Shown here piece after piece: positions 24,975-34,248 of a stretch of 64,000 bases of DNA. Made by a program: the position numbers and the translations under genes. A model generated the notes under the pieces. It saw only the letters and a list, made by a program, of their open reading frames with translations. It searched no databases and was not told the origin of the DNA. Positions within the stretch are counted from its first letter, which is position 1. The number at the start of each line of letters is the position of its first letter. The stretch comes from Halobacteriales archaeon QS_8_69_73 (GTDB taxonomy: Archaea; Halobacteriota; Halobacteria; Halobacteriales; Haloarculaceae), in NCBI GenBank assembly GCA_003022945.1, contig PXRZ01000072.1, forward strand, positions 1 to 64,000, in the 5' to 3' direction.

Positions 24975-26053
24975 AGGTACGGCGCGAGGCCGACGGCCTC
25001 GGCGACGGCGACGCCGGCCAGGGCGGTTCCGAGCAGGTAGCCGGCGATGGCGCCGCCGTTCAGCAGCGGTAGCCCGGCGTGAGCCCGGCCCTTCGTCACC
25101 AGCCACAACAGCCCCGACAGCCCGCAGAGCGTCCCGGCCATCGCCCCCAGGGCCGGTAGCGTCACCGCCAGCCCGGGCACTGCCAGCAGGCCGACGTCGC
25201 CGGGCCGGAAGAACGCCGCCGACGCGACCAGGATGGTCGGGATGACCGCGTCGCCCAGCCCGATGAAGAAGGCGTCGCGGGCGAACGCCTCCCCGGCCGG
25301 GTCGTCGACGTCGTCGGCGTCGTCGGTGTCGTCGGTGTCGTCCGGCTCCTCGCCGTCCAACGCCTCGGCGCCGTCCGACTCGCCGGTACCCGGGCCGTCG
25401 GCGTTCGGGTCGCCGTCGTCCGGCCCCTCGCCGTTTTCGAGCGCCACCGGGCCGTCGTCGTCCAGAAAGGAGTACGACAGCGTCAGCGGGACGACGAAGA
25501 CGACGGGCAACCGGAGGTCCATCGCGCCGGAGGCCAGCGTGAGCATGTGCTCGGTGCCGTAGACGGAGACGGCGTCGTAGACGGCCAGGACGGCCAACAG
25601 TAGCAGCGCGGGCGCGAGCCCGAAGCTGATACCGAAGAGGCCGGCGGCGCCGGCCCCCATGACGACGCCGGCGGCGTCGATGACGTACCACTCGGGGTAC
25701 GCCAGCAGGCCGACGCCGAGCAGGGCGGCGGCGGCGACCGCCGGGAGGTTCAGCCCGGCGTAGGTGACGACGGCCGGCACCGTCACCGAGAAGACGTAGA
25801 ACGCCAGGAAGACGGCCGCGAAGACGATGAGCCCCTGCAGCAGCCCCTCGATGCCGAGCCGGATGGCCCCGAGCATCACCGCCGTCGCGACGAGAATCGC
25901 GCCGACGTACAGCAGGCTGTTCGTCGGGTCGGAGGGGTCCTCGACGGTCTGGTAGCCGGCGTCGACGAACGGCTCGACGAGCGCGAGCGCGCCCACCTGG
26001 ACCGCGACGAACAGCCCGACGGTGGCCGCGGCGGCGACGTATGCCCGCTTCAT
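24971..26053 (-). CDS. presenilin-like intramembrane aspartyl protease (PSH)
   Basis: 360 residues, nine membrane helices. Cleaves helices within the membrane. Seen: catalytic Asp 1 in LAVYDAVSVYGTEHM near residue 170, catalytic Asp 2 in FIGLGDAVIPTI near 265 (GxGD motif), and LPLLNGG near 335 at the place of the PAL motif. An acidic loop of about 55 residues separates the halves. This matches the haloarchaeal presenilin homologues; substrates are not known. Start MKRAYVAAA. 38 nt after gar1 on the same strand. Confidence 0.85.
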   Translation of the reverse strand: MKRAYVAAAATVGLFVAVQVGALALVEPFVDAGYQTVEDPSDPTNSLLYVGAILVATAVMLGAIRLGIEGLLQGLIVFAAVFLAFYVFSVTVPAVVTYAGLNLPAVAAAALLGVGLLAYPEWYVIDAAGVVMGAGAAGLFGISFGLAPALLLLAVLAVYDAVSVYGTEHMLTLASGAMDLRLPVVFVVPLTLSYSFLDDDGPVALENGEGPDDGDPNADGPGTGESDGAEALDGEEPDDTDDTDDADDVDDPAGEAFARDAFFIGLGDAVIPTILVASAAFFRPGDVGLLAVPGLAVTLPALGAMAGTLCGLSGLLWLVTKGRAHAGLPLLNGGAIAGYLLGTALAGVAVAEAVGLAPYL

Positions 26054-26091
26054 ACCCGTCAGTCCGTCGGCGCCCGCTTGGTCGTTGTGAT

Positions 26092-26319
26092 TCAGTCGGC
26101 GTAGAGCCGGTCGCCGAGCAGACTCGCCGGCGCGACGCCGTCGGCCGTCGAGACGGCGACGTACGGCCGCTCGACGGGGCCGAACACGTCGACCACCCGG
26201 CCGACGTCGTCGAGCTCCCGGTCGACGACCCGCTCGCCCAGCTCCGGGTGGTCCGCGTCCGGACACCGGACGACCGCCAGCCCCTGTGCCGTCCGGACCA
26301 CCTCGCCCAGGGGTCTCAT
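26092..26319 (-). CDS. gar1: H/ACA RNA-protein complex component Gar1
   Basis: 75 residues. Binds the Cbf5 pseudouridine synthase in H/ACA guide RNPs. Seen: [18 protein letters not shown], then [19 protein letters not shown], the six-stranded barrel core of Gar1. Overlaps the srp19 stop by 4 nt (ATGA), indicating translational coupling. The srp19-gar1-protease order is an apparent operon. Confidence 0.88.
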   Translation of the reverse strand: MRPLGEVVRTAQGLAVVRCPDADHPELGERVVDRELDDVGRVVDVFGPVERPYVAVSTADGVAPASLLGDRLYAD

Positions 26320-26594
26320 CCGCGGATGGCCGAGAGGTAGACGGCGACGGCCCCCAGCAGGTCCGACTTGGTGGCGTCCCCGGCGTCTTCGACCACGACG
26401 CGGCCCCGGGGCTCGTACTCCCGCGGGTAGGTCGCCTCGCGCTCGATGACTGCATCGTATCCCACCTGCTGGACCGCCTGGGCGATCTCGTCGACGGTCG
26501 GCTCCGGGACCGCCAGCTCCTCGGCGACCCGGCGGCCCTCGCTCCGGGAGCAGGCGGCATCGAGATAGGCGGGCCAGATGACGTTCTCGACCAT
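26316..26594 (-). CDS. srp19: signal recognition particle protein SRP19
   Basis: 92 residues. Binds 7S RNA and promotes loading of SRP54. Seen: [29 protein letters not shown] (core VIWPAYLD and SRSEGRRV), [21 protein letters not shown]. These match RNA-contact regions of archaeal SRP19. Coupled with gar1 downstream. Confidence 0.93.
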   Translation of the reverse strand: MVENVIWPAYLDAACSRSEGRRVAEELAVPEPTVDEIAQAVQQVGYDAVIEREATYPREYEPRGRVVVEDAGDATKSDLLGAVAVYLSAIRG

Positions 26595-26639
26595 GTCCGG
26601 CCGTGGGCGGCCGCCGCGTAAAAAGCGGCCGGTTGTCGG

Positions 26640-27713
26640 TTACCGGCGGGCCAGCAGCGCGGCCGACAGCAGCGCGACGAGCGCCGCGACGGCACCCAGC
26701 CCGGGCCCGTCGGCGTCCGTGCCGGGGTCGGTCGGCGTGGCCGTCCCGGTCGGCGTCTCGGCTGCCGTCTCCGTTGCCGTCGGCGTCCCGCCCGCTCGCT
26801 GGGCGCTTTCGAAGGCATCCGCCATCGTCTGCAGCGCGACGACGACGCGCGGGCCCGGCTGGCTGACGTAGTTGGCGTCGACGGTGACGACCCGGTCGTT
26901 CCGGACCGCGGCGGTCGACGCGTAGGCCTCGGTATCCGGAACGCCGCCCTCGACGCCGCTGACGACGATGACCTCGGGGTTCCACTCGACGAGCGCCTCC
27001 TCGTTGATCTGGCCGTACCCCTGGACGCCGTTCTCGGCGGCGACGTTCGTCCCGCCCGCGGTCGTGATGAGCGAGTCGATGAACGTGCCGCCGCCGGCGG
27101 TGAAGTTGTCGGTGAAGTACATCACGCGCGGCGAATCGAACGCCTCGGTCCGGTCGCCGACGCTCTCGACGGTGGCGTTGTACTCCCGGTTGGTCTCCGC
27201 GGCGGCCGGGCAGGACCCGATGAGACGGCCGGTCCGCTCGGTCTTCCCGGCGATGAACGAAAGCGAGGTGCCGAAGCCGAACTTGTAGACGGTCTGGTCG
27301 GCGTCACGGAGGCTCTCGATCGTCTCGTCGGGGATGACGTTCGGCGCGAGCACGAGGTCGGCGTCCAGTTCGACGACGGCCTCCTGGTTGACGGTGAACT
27401 GGTCCTCCTGGAGGACGTCGTCCGTCTCCTCGATGCCCTCGAGGTACGACGTCGTCGGGTTCACCGGCGCGCCGACCACGCGGTCGTCGGCGCCGAGTTC
27501 CCAGACGGTCTGTGCGGCGCTGGCCTGCAGCACGACGATGCGCTGCGGTTCGCCGTCTACGGTTACGTTCGCGCCCGTGGCATCCTGCGCGGAGTACGGG
27601 AACGAACAGTCCGACGCCTCCTGCGGCGTCGCACCCGCGGCGGGGACGGCGGCAGCCGAAGCCGAGAGTACCAGCGACAGCACGAACAGCGCGGTGAGCG
27701 TCCGTCGAAGCAT
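26640..27713 (-). CDS. btuF: cobalamin ABC transporter substrate-binding protein with PGF-CTERM-like tail
   Basis: 357 residues. Surface receptor delivering corrinoid to BtuCD. Seen: Sec signal (about 1-28), periplasmic-binding fold with RIVVLQASAAQTVWELGADDRVVG and ADLVLAPNVIPDE, then a Thr/Pro/Glu linker near residue 310-330 and a tripartite C-terminus: PGLG, a hydrophobic helix, and ARR. The usual archaeosortase signal is PGF; here Leu replaces Phe. Divergent from btuCD with a shared 60-nt promoter region. Confidence 0.85.
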   Translation of the reverse strand: MLRRTLTALFVLSLVLSASAAAVPAAGATPQEASDCSFPYSAQDATGANVTVDGEPQRIVVLQASAAQTVWELGADDRVVGAPVNPTTSYLEGIEETDDVLQEDQFTVNQEAVVELDADLVLAPNVIPDETIESLRDADQTVYKFGFGTSLSFIAGKTERTGRLIGSCPAAAETNREYNATVESVGDRTEAFDSPRVMYFTDNFTAGGGTFIDSLITTAGGTNVAAENGVQGYGQINEEALVEWNPEVIVVSGVEGGVPDTEAYASTAAVRNDRVVTVDANYVSQPGPRVVVALQTMADAFESAQRAGGTPTATETAAETPTGTATPTDPGTDADGPGLGAVAALVALLSAALLARR

Positions 27714-27732
27714 CGTTTCGACGTGAAGCGAG

Positions 27733-27752
27733 GACAGTAAGTATTTGACTAA
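27733..27752. promoter_or_regulatory. divergent btuF / btuCD promoter region
   Basis: AGTAAGTATTTGACTAATCC sits between the two start codons. Plus strand AAGTATTTGAC lies about 25-35 nt before the btuC ATG at 27773. Minus strand CAAATACTT lies about 25-30 nt before the btuF ATG at 27713. The two TATA boxes overlap, so the two transcripts may compete. No B12 riboswitch is seen. Confidence 0.5.
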
Positions 27753-27772
27753 TCCAATCCAACTTGCACGGG

Positions 27773-28819
27773 ATGGTGTTCCGCCGGACGCTCGCGTGGT
27801 CGGCCGGGCTCTCGGGCCTGCTGGTCGGGGTTTCGCTGGTCAGCGCGACGCTCGGCTACGCGGACATCGGGCCGCTCGCGGTCGCCCGCGTGGTTCTCGA
27901 CGCCGTCGCGGTGCCGACCGTCGGTGCCGGCGGGCTCGGCTGGGTCAGCCCCTTCGACCTCGAGGTGTCCCGGACCACCGCGACCATCGTCGGAGGGTTG
28001 CGTCTGCCCCGCATCGCCTTGGGCGCCGTCGTCGGCTTCGCGCTGGCGCTGGCCGGGACCGTCATGCAGGGGTTCTTCCGGAACCCGATGGCCGACCCCT
28101 CGATCATCGGCGTCTCGACGGGCGCCGCCGTCGGCGCCGTCGCTTTCATCGCGCTGCCGGTGTCGGTGCCGTTCGGCCTGCCGGCCTTCGCGTTCGCCGG
28201 CGCACTCCTCGCGGCCTTCGGCGTCTACCTCATCGCCACCGAGGGCGGCCGGACGCCGGTGGCGACGCTGCTGCTCGCCGGCGTCGCCGTCCAGGCGTTC
28301 CTCGGAGCCGTCATCTCGTATCTCCTCCTGCACGCCGGCGACGGCCTCGAAACCGCGATCTACTGGCTCATGGGCCACCTCCAGAACAGCACCTGGGGCC
28401 GGGTCCGGGTCGCGCTGCCCGTCGTGGCCGTCTTCTTCGTCATCCTGCTGGCGTACACCAGGGAGCTGAACGTGCTGCTACTCGGCGAGGAGGACGCCCA
28501 CACGCTCGGCGTCGAGGTCGAGCGGACCAAACACGTCCTCCTGGCGGCCTCGAGCGTCGTCACCGCGGCCGCCGTAGCCGTCTCGGGCGTCATCGGCTTC
28601 GTCGGCCTCATCGTCCCCCACGTGATGCGGCTGATCGTCGGCCCGGACCACCGGATCCTCCTGCCGACGAGCGCGCTCGCCGGCGCCGTCTTCCTCGTCG
28701 CCACCGACACCGTCGCCCGGATGGGCCCCGCCGAGATGCCCGTCGGCATCGTCACCGCCGCCCTCGGGGCGCCGTTTTTCCTGTATCTCCTGCGGCGCCG
28801 GGAGGTGCACGCGCTGTGA
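27773..28819 (+). CDS. btuC: cobalamin ABC transporter permease
   Basis: 348 residues, about ten membrane helices, FecCD/BtuC family. Seen: [29 protein letters not shown] (core [13 protein letters not shown]), [21 protein letters not shown], the EAA-like coupling loop [12 protein letters not shown], and [20 protein letters not shown]. Start at ATG 27773; an in-frame TTG 9 nt upstream is an alternative. The stop overlaps the btuD GTG start by 4 nt. Confidence 0.92.
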   Translation: MVFRRTLAWSAGLSGLLVGVSLVSATLGYADIGPLAVARVVLDAVAVPTVGAGGLGWVSPFDLEVSRTTATIVGGLRLPRIALGAVVGFALALAGTVMQGFFRNPMADPSIIGVSTGAAVGAVAFIALPVSVPFGLPAFAFAGALLAAFGVYLIATEGGRTPVATLLLAGVAVQAFLGAVISYLLLHAGDGLETAIYWLMGHLQNSTWGRVRVALPVVAVFFVILLAYTRELNVLLLGEEDAHTLGVEVERTKHVLLAASSVVTAAAVAVSGVIGFVGLIVPHVMRLIVGPDHRILLPTSALAGAVFLVATDTVARMGPAEMPVGIVTAALGAPFFLYLLRRREVHAL

Positions 28820-29997
28820 TACGTCTCGACGGCGTCGCGGTCGAACTCGGCGGGACGACCGTCCTCGAGTCGGTGTCGACGACCGTCGAGACGGGGCAGT
28901 TTCTCGCGCTCGTCGGGCCGAACGGCGCCGGCAAGACCACGCTGCTGCGGACCTGCAACGGGGTGCTGACGCCGGACGAGGGGGCCGTCCGCGTCGACGG
29001 CGAAGCCGTCGCCTCGCGGTCGGCGCGGGCACTGGGCCGGACCGTCGCGACCGTCCCCCAGGAAACGACCCTCGCCTTCGACTTCGACGTCAGGGACGTC
29101 GTCGCGATGGGCCGGACGCCGCACCGCTCGCGGTTCGCGACCGCCGACGACGCCGACCGCGAGGCCGTCGAGGCCGCCCTCGAGCGGACCGAGACGGCCC
29201 GGTTCGCCGACCGCCCCGTCGGCGAGTTGAGCGGCGGCCAGCGCCAGCGCGTCCTGCTGGCGCGGGCGCTGGCGCAGTCGACGCCGGTGCTGCTGCTGGA
29301 CGAGCCGACCGCCAGCCTCGACATCGACCACCGCGTCCGGACGCTGTCGCTGGCGCGGGAACTGACCGCCGACGGCCGGACGATCGTCGCCGCGGTTCAC
29401 GACCTCGAACTCGCGGCGCGGTTCTGCGACGAGATGGCGCTGCTGGCGGACGGCCGGCTGCTGGCGACCGGGCCGCCCGGGGAGGTGGTCACCGCCGACC
29501 GACTGGAGTCGGCCTTCGGCGTCCGGACCGCGGTCGCGACGAACCCGGTAACCGGAACGCCGACAGCGACGCCCCTGCCCGAAAGGTCGTCGGCGGACCG
29601 CCGGGTCCACGTCGTCGGCGGCGGCCGCCGGGCCGCCCGCGTGATCGGGCGACTCGCCGGGACGGGCGCGACGGTGACCGCGGGCGTGCTCCCGGCGGGC
29701 GACATCGCCGCGACGACCGCGGATGCCGTCGCCGGGGAGCTGGTGACCGCGCCGCCGTTCGAGGCGATCCCGCCGGACCGGCGGGCCGCGGCCGCCGACC
29801 TCGTCGAGGCCGCCGACGCGACGGTGCTGACGGCGCCGGTCGACGGCGCCAACGCGACGCTGGCCCGCCGGAGCCGGCGGCTGCTCGCACTCGAGAACAC
29901 CGACCCGCCGCCGGCCGCGACGGTCGTCTCCGAGTCGGAGCTGCCGGCGGCACTGTCGGCGGAGCCGTCGCGCCGGTCGACGACGGCCCCGCGGTAG
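28816..29997 (+). CDS. btuD: cobalamin ABC transporter ATPase with C-terminal extension
   Basis: 393 residues. Seen: Walker [10 protein letters not shown] near residue 36, signature [15 protein letters not shown] near 140, Walker [13 protein letters not shown], and the switch His in AAVHDLE. These make a complete ATPase up to about residue 255. The remaining 135 residues form an extra domain with a Rossmann-like start [17 protein letters not shown] and two further alpha/beta repeats; it has no known catalytic motif. Such an extension occurs in haloarchaeal BtuD and may regulate transport. GTG start inside the btuC stop. Confidence 0.9.
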   Translation: MIRLDGVAVELGGTTVLESVSTTVETGQFLALVGPNGAGKTTLLRTCNGVLTPDEGAVRVDGEAVASRSARALGRTVATVPQETTLAFDFDVRDVVAMGRTPHRSRFATADDADREAVEAALERTETARFADRPVGELSGGQRQRVLLARALAQSTPVLLLDEPTASLDIDHRVRTLSLARELTADGRTIVAAVHDLELAARFCDEMALLADGRLLATGPPGEVVTADRLESAFGVRTAVATNPVTGTPTATPLPERSSADRRVHVVGGGRRAARVIGRLAGTGATVTAGVLPAGDIAATTADAVAGELVTAPPFEAIPPDRRAAAADLVEAADATVLTAPVDGANATLARRSRRLLALENTDPPPAATVVSESELPAALSAEPSRRSTTAPR

Positions 29998-30022
29998 GAG
30001 ACGCGAGGGGCCGCCGGGAGAA

Positions 30023-30181
30023 TCAGTTCTGTCTCGTCGACCGCGCCTCGCGGATCTCGGCGCCGTCGCGGAGCTTGTCCTCGCAGTTGGGGCAGACGCG
30101 CACCGTCGACATCCCCTGTGGTGCGAACACGCGGACGTAACTCTCCGTCACGAACGCATCACAGTTGCGGCATCGTGGCAT
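30023..30181 (-). CDS. small zinc-ribbon protein (DUF7563-like)
   Basis: 52 residues, too short for most gene finders. Seen: MPRCRNCDAFVTESYVRVF, then RVCPNCEDKLRDG and EARSTRQN. Two CxxC pairs form one zinc ribbon. Close relatives occur across Halobacteria, usually without assigned function. Start MPRC is preferred to an ATG 24 nt upstream, as a TATA-like TATTTATTTG (minus strand) lies about 25-30 nt before it. Confidence 0.8.
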   Translation of the reverse strand: MPRCRNCDAFVTESYVRVFAPQGMSTVRVCPNCEDKLRDGAEIREARSTRQN

Positions 30182-30205
30182 ATGCTGTTCCCGCGAAACC
30201 GTCAA

Positions 30206-30216
30206 ATAAATACCTT
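30206..30216 (-). promoter_or_regulatory. TATA-like promoter of the zinc-ribbon gene
   Basis: Minus strand GGTATTTATTTG lies about 25-35 nt before the start codon at 30181, an AT-rich box in G+C-rich surroundings. Confidence 0.45.
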
Positions 30217-30396
30217 TTCACTTCCGGCCGAAAAATACGTCCTACGGTCGTCGATATGTCTGAGGCGAGGGGTCACCGCGTGCGGTGGCCACCGCGGGCG
30301 GTGGCGCCAAATCCGCGGGAGACGCCGCGGGTAACTCGCTGTGTTGGCCCCAAACGATTACCACCCTCGGTGTAAAGCTACGTCAGAACACGGTTC

Positions 30397-30977
30397 ATGC
30401 GATACTTCGACCTCGTCCTGACGCCGGAGCGCGGAGGCATCCACCCGGTCGACGCGGAGCTCGCGTCGATGCCCAGGGTGGACCGGGACGCGCTGCTCCA
30501 CATCGACGCCTTCGGCGACGGGACGGGGGTGCTGTTGTACCGTCTCGAGGGCGACCGGGAGACGGTCGTGGAGGCCATCGCCGACCACGACTACCTCGTC
30601 AGCTACGACATCCTGAGCGTCGACGCCGAGAACACCTTCCATCTCTACCTACACGTCCGGCCCGGCGAGCCGGCGGGGACGCTGATGGCGCTCTGCTACG
30701 AGTACGCGCTGATCATCGACACGCCGATCAAGTTCACCGACCGCGGCGGGGTCCTCGCGACGGTCGTCGGCACCCACGACATGCTACCGAGCGCCAGCGG
30801 GAGGTGTTCGAGACCGCCGTCAACATGGGCTACTACGACATCCCCCGGGAGGTCAACCAAGGCGACCTCGCCGAAACGCTCGGCTGTGCGCCGTCGACCG
30901 TCGACGAGCACCTCCGCAAGGCCGAATCGGAGATGCTATCGGCACTGCTTCGGACCACCAACGTCGACGAGTCCTGA
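30397..30977 (+). pseudogene. Bat-type helix-turn-helix regulator, internal deletion and frameshift
   Basis: Frame 1 gives a complete BAT-type sensor half: MRYFDLVLTPERGGIHPVD to VVGTHDML. At about 30784 the frame changes to ATERQREVFETAVNMGYYDIPREV and the HTH_10 domain LAETLGCAPSTVDEHLRKAE to the stop. Bacterio-opsin activator-like proteins have around 30 residues between these parts (the end of the sensor domain). The missing block and frame shift prevent a normal product. Confidence 0.8.
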
Positions 30978-30985
30978 CCGTCCGG

Positions 30986-31370
30986 TCACCCGTACGGCCG
31001 CTCGAGGATCGTCCGGCCGTCGGCCGTCTCAACGGTGACCGCGTCGCCGGCGTCGTTCAAGACATCGTTCCGGCGTCAGTACAGTTCGGCGCCCATGTCG
31101 GTCCCGTCGCCCATGTGGAGCCGCACCCGTCCGCCAGCCACAACGATGAATCCGTCCGGGAAGACGTACGTGTGGCCGGCCTCGTCGCGGACCCGCCACC
31201 CGGAGAGGTCCAGCGGCTCGTCGCCGGCGTTCTCGAAGACGACGTACTCGTCGTCGAGGTTCCCGTGGTCGTCGCCCGTGGCATCGGTGTGGGTTTCGTG
31301 ACGTTGCCGCAGTTGACGACCACGGGATTCGAGCGAGAGCGTCGCTGTAGCCCGCCGGTCTCACTCTGCC
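30986..31370 (-). pseudogene. lamin-tail domain (LTD) protein relic
   Basis: One reading frame encodes GDDHGNLDDEYVVFENAG, LDLSGWRVRDEAGHTYVFPDGF and RLHMGDGTDMGAELY, then a TGA at 31076-31078, then RRNDVLNDAGDAVTVE to a second stop. In LTD proteins a Trp follows at the position of the TGA, so this looks like a TGG to TGA change. There is no plausible start: an in-frame stop lies near 31370 and no ATG or GTG follows before the domain. LTD domains occur on secreted nucleases and surface proteins. Confidence 0.7.
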
Positions 31371-31383
31371 GTCCCGCGAGCGA

Positions 31384-31391
31384 AGATATAA
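31384..31391 (+). promoter_or_regulatory. TATA box before the YgaP-like gene
   Basis: GATATAAC lies 26-33 nt before the ATG at 31417, typical haloarchaeal spacing. Confidence 0.5.
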
Positions 31392-31416
31392 CTTCGACCC
31401 GCTCTACTGTCCGGAT

Positions 31417-31629
31417 ATGGTAGAATCAAACGTCGGTGGCCGCGATCGTCTCGTCCGCACGTTACTTGCCGCCCTGCTGACCGTCGTAGCGATAAGCACG
31501 TTCCGGAAAGAGAAGCCCAAGACCGGTGTAATTGCTCTCGTTGGGGCGCTCGGGTTCGGGTTCAACGCGACGACCGGCTTTTGTGGAATGAACAAAATGC
31601 TCGGTATCGACACCACGTCCGACGAGTAG
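31417..31629 (+). CDS. YgaP-like (DUF2892) small membrane protein
   Basis: 70 residues. Seen: NVGGRDRLVRTLLAALLTVV, a polar segment, VIALVGALGFGFNATTGFCGMNKMLGI. The NVGGxDRxxR start, two hydrophobic helices and a Cys near a KLLGI-type end are the pattern of the DUF2892/YgaP transmembrane domain. In larger proteins this domain follows a rhodanese; alone its role is unknown. Confidence 0.82.
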   Translation: MVESNVGGRDRLVRTLLAALLTVVAISTFRKEKPKTGVIALVGALGFGFNATTGFCGMNKMLGIDTTSDE

Positions 31630-31757
31630 ACACCGACCGGAATCCAAGATACACCTATCAGCGCGTCTACCCTCTTACAGAGTTGCCACGACTCACAGCG
31701 CCGTTGAACATCTCTGCATATAGATTCGAGTAGTAGGATCGTGAAGAAAACGATGTA

Positions 31758-31831
31758 AGCCGGTGGAGGGATTTGAACCCTCGGCCTAATCCTTACGAAG
31801 GATTCGCTCTGCCAGTCTGAGCTACACCGGC
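31758..31831 (-). tRNA. tRNA-Thr (CGU anticodon)
   Basis: 74 nt on the minus strand. A 7-bp acceptor stem GCCGGTG/CACCGGC, D-arm with TAGCTCAGACTGGCAGAGC, anticodon arm AATCC-TTCGTAA-GGATT giving anticodon CGU, and T-arm GAGGGTTCAAATCCCTC form a full cloverleaf. The discriminator base would be U, as in other haloarchaeal tRNA-Thr. No intron. CCA is not encoded. Confidence 0.93.
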
Positions 31832-31880
31832 ACTACGTGTCGACGTGTGGGGATAATCGCAATAAGGGTTGCGAATCGCG

Positions 31881-34107
31881 CTACCTCCGGACGACCCGGG
31901 AGCCGTACACCAGCACGGCAGCGACGATCATGGCGATGACCAATATGGTGAACCGCGCCGGGCCGCCGCCGCCGGCGATCTCCTGGAGGCTACCGACGAT
32001 CGAGTCGTCGTCGGTGTCGGTCGACGATCCGCCGTCGGTCGGCGTCGGGGTCGCCGTCTCGCCGCCGGCCGACCCGGCACCGCTGTCGCCGCCGGTTCCG
32101 TCACCCGAGCCGTCGCCGCTTCCATCGTCGCTGCTGCCGGCACCGCCTTCGCCGATGCTACCGCTGCCGTCGCTACTACCATCGTCCCCACCACTACTGT
32201 CGCCACCGCTGCCGTCCCCATCACTGCCATCGCTATTTCCGTCGTTATCGCTTCCGTTCTCACCGCTTCCGTCGCTACTTCTGTCCCCACCATTGCCATC
32301 GCCACCGCTTTCGTCGCCACTGCCATCGCTCCCATCACCGCCGTCGCCGCCACTTCCGTCGCCATCGCCGCCATCGTCGGTCGACCGTTCGCCGACTGAC
32401 ACGACCGTACCGGTCGTTCGCGTGACGTCCTCGTCGCCGGGCGTCGTCGTCACGAGCAGCGACGCGTCGGTGGCGTCCGGCTCGGTGTCGAACCTGATGG
32501 CACGGTCGCCGCTCCGGCGGAGCTGGAAGCTGTCGCCCGCTTCGGTGGTCTCCTGGACCTCGAGAACGATCGTCCGGCCGTCGATCGCCTCGACGGTCGG
32601 CGCCGCGGTGTCGCCGGAGGTCGTCACGACCTCGAGCGACTGTGACTCGTCGAAGGTGACCCCCGTGTCCGCCAGCTCGACGGTGATCGTCGTGCCGGCG
32701 GCCATCATCCCGCCGATGTCGTCGGTGAGGTCGACCCGGACGTCGCCGTCGCCGGAGGCCGCCGTCCGGTCGGCCGCGACGGTCGTTCCGCCGGGCTCGA
32801 CGACCGGCGCGTGCGCCGACACCGGGTTGCCGCCCTCGACGAACACCGTCTCGGTCCTGTTCACCGGCTTGTGGGTGCCGTCGAGCTGTGCGACGAACTC
32901 CGCCGGCTCGACCGCCGTCGCGCCGCTGAGGTTGAATCTGATGTTTTCGACCTTCAGGTACCCCTCGCGATTGATCTGACAGCTGAGGTCGATCAGCACC
33001 GAGTCTTCGGTCACTCGCACGTCCTCGGTGCGCTGTTCGGCGACGGGACCGGGCAGCGCGCAGTCACCGCCCTCGGTGATACCTCGGGGGTCGCTGGAGG
33101 TGTCGAAGGAGATGTCTTCCCGGTACTCCTCGGGAATCTGGATGGCGAGGAGTTCGTTCTGTGCGTGGAATCCCTCGGTCTTCGCGTCGTCCGGCGCCTT
33201 TGCGAAGAACTTGGCGCCGTCGCTCGGGACCCCGTCGGCGCCGCGCGGGAGGTCGTTCCCGAGGCCAAGGAACTCGAGCCGCTCGGGCGTCACCGTCGTC
33301 GTCCCGGAGACGTCGCCGAACCGCCAGGTCGCCGCCTCGACGTCGGCGTCGTCGCTGGTGAACCGGAGCCCCTCCAGGGCCAGCGAACTGTTCGCCTCGG
33401 GATCGATGCTGTCGACGTCGACCGTCACCGTCCGCGCGGAGACGCCGGTGACCGCGGCGTCGGCACCGTCGGCGGTCGCCGTCGCCGAGGTGGCGTTAGT
33501 GTCGAAGGTGACTGTGCTGTCGTCGTCGAGCGTTAGCCGCGCGGTGCCGTTCTCGGGGAAGTCGCCGGCGGCCTCCTCGGTGAGCCGCAGGGTCGCCGGC
33601 CCCTCGCCGGCCTCCGCGATCGGTGCCTGCGCGGAGGCGCCGGCGGTGACGGCGACCGACGCCGGGGCGGCGGCCCCCTGTCGGGAGCCCGATTCCGGTC
33701 GTCGCCCCGCCCGTGACGTCGTCGGCCGTCCTGGCGACTTCGTCGGTCGCCCCTTCGGCGGTGTCGGCCGTCTCATCGGCCGTTTCCTCGGCGTTGTCGG
33801 CCGCCTCGTCTACGTCGGCCGCGTCGGTCGTTCCGTCGCCGGAGCCGTCCGAGGAGTCGCTCGAAGAATCGCCCGAGGGGTCGGTGTCGGCGGCGTCGGT
33901 GGTTCCGTCGTCGGTACTGTCCTCCGTGTCGGTCGGGTCGGCCGGGTCGTCGGCGCTCACGTCCGTCGCGGCGGTGGCGTCGTCGAGAGAGCCGTCGGCG
34001 ACCGTCTGGCCGGCGACGGCGACGGCTCCACCGACCATCGACAGCACCATCGCTGCTGCCAGAAGGACCGCCCGAACCCGTTCGCTCGTTTTCGATCGTT
34101 GATTCAT
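31881..34107 (-). pseudogene. large surface glycoprotein with Ser/Gly/Asp linker and C-terminal anchor, frameshifted
   Basis: Reading starts MNQRSKTSERVRAVLLAAAM, a haloarchaeal surface-glycoprotein signal peptide, followed by an acidic Asp/Thr segment to DDVTGGATTGIG. At about 33680-33692 the frame changes and continues SRQGAAAPASVAVTAG, several beta-rich (cohesin/BGTF-like) modules, then a 115-residue Ser/Gly/Asp linker with mixed serine codons, a Thr/Pro stretch, and a final helix RFTILVIAMIVAAVLVYGSRVVRR (core ILVIAMIVAAVLVYG). No PGF motif is present, so anchoring should not depend on archaeosortase. The frame change may be another short deletion or a sequencing error in a G/C run. Confidence 0.75.
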
Positions 34108-34248
34108 TGATCCACCCGCGGTTCCCCCAATCGCACGACGTACTCTCCGGTATCGTACAAAAACAGTTGTGACAAACGCTTCCAAACGACGGATATGACC
34201 GGGTGTTTTTGATGATGTACGGGATGAAAACAACCCACGAACTGCCGG

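Noticed and set aside
27714-27772. Cobalamin riboswitch before btuF or btuCD
   Set aside because: The gap is only 59 nt and holds divergent TATA boxes; there is no room for a B12-box structure.
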